This document shows, piece after piece, positions 12,055 to 12,119 of a stretch of DNA of 12,119 nucleotides (within the stretch, counting starts at the first letter, position 1; every line of letters starts with the position of its first letter). Under the pieces are notes generated by a model. The model did no database searches and had not been told where the DNA came from. It saw only the letters and a list, made by a program, of their open reading frames with translations. Both the position numbers and the translations under genes were made by a program. Source of the stretch: CAIMZW01 sp037142435 (GTDB taxonomy: Bacteria; Actinomycetota; Actinomycetes; Nanopelagicales; Nanopelagicaceae); the NCBI GenBank assembly GCA_037142435.1, contig JBAXAO010000041.1:1-12119 (forward strand), given 5' to 3'.

Positions 12055-12119
12055 GCGTCAATGTAACCTAGATAGAAATCAATATCTTTTTAATACGTTG
12101 ATAAATACAGGTATGACGA
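12055..12119. other. Upstream region of the LuxR-type regulator
   Basis: The last 65 bases are AT-rich and hold the regulator's promoter. On the minus strand TAGGTT (12070-12065) and TTACAT (12066-12061) are imperfect -10 candidates. An ATG at 12113 on the plus strand could begin a divergent gene, but only two codons are visible, so it is not called. Confidence 0.3.

Noticed and set aside
12113..12119. Start of a divergent plus-strand gene at ATG 12113
   Set aside because: Only two codons are visible and the preceding ATAAAT is not a clean TANNNT box at the right distance.
1..12119. CRISPR array, insertion sequence, phage or tRNA gene
   Set aside because: No regularly spaced repeats, terminal inverted repeats with transposase, integrase or cloverleaf-like sequence were seen in a reading of both strands.

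Overview
The window looks like a chromosomal stretch from a mid-GC actinobacterium, possibly a freshwater planktonic lineage such as the Nanopelagicales. The evidence is indirect: a 12-helix MmpL-type exporter, several genes that seem to be transcribed as leaderless mRNAs (a TANNNT -10 box exactly 6 nt before the ATG), a secreted protein with a short two-cysteine module I associate with that group, and roughly even base composition. I cannot confirm the genus. There is no rRNA, tRNA, CRISPR array, insertion sequence or phage gene.

Layout. (1) 1-278, minus: the start of a MarC-family membrane protein. (2) 347-2922, plus: a YHS-domain metal protein, then a persulfide-detoxification operon. The operon has a perfect 16-bp operator inside a sigma70-like promoter, a CsoR-family repressor whose residues fit a persulfide sensor (CstR) better than a copper sensor, a CoA-disulfide-reductase/rhodanese fusion, two tandem paralogous Cys-rich miniproteins (55 and 46 aa), and a strong intrinsic terminator. 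(3) 2923-3282: a gene-free region with a short palindrome and repeats. (4) 3283-6750, plus: three consecutive Sec-exported proteins without a recognised enzymatic domain; the last is an internal A-B-A'-B' duplication. A 33-bp perfect palindrome separates the second and third. (5) 6805-8961, minus: an MMPL/RND exporter, convergent with the secreted cluster; a terminator-like hairpin lies inside its last codons. (6) 9014-9688, minus, and 9706-10464, plus: an alpha/beta hydrolase and a short-chain dehydrogenase diverging from a 17-bp gap that appears to hold one shared bidirectional -10 element. (7) 10461-11267, minus: an alkaline-phosphatase-superfamily hydrolase. (8) 11386-12054, minus: a LuxR-type regulator with a receiver domain lacking the phosphorylation residues.

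How the parts work together. In the sulfur operon the repressor would sense persulfide, the reductase/rhodanese would process CoA persulfide or disulfide and sulfane sulfur, and the miniproteins could be metal- or sulfur-handling accessory factors (inference). The secreted trio probably acts at the cell surface, but nothing in the sequence gives its substrate. The remaining genes look like independent short transcription units.
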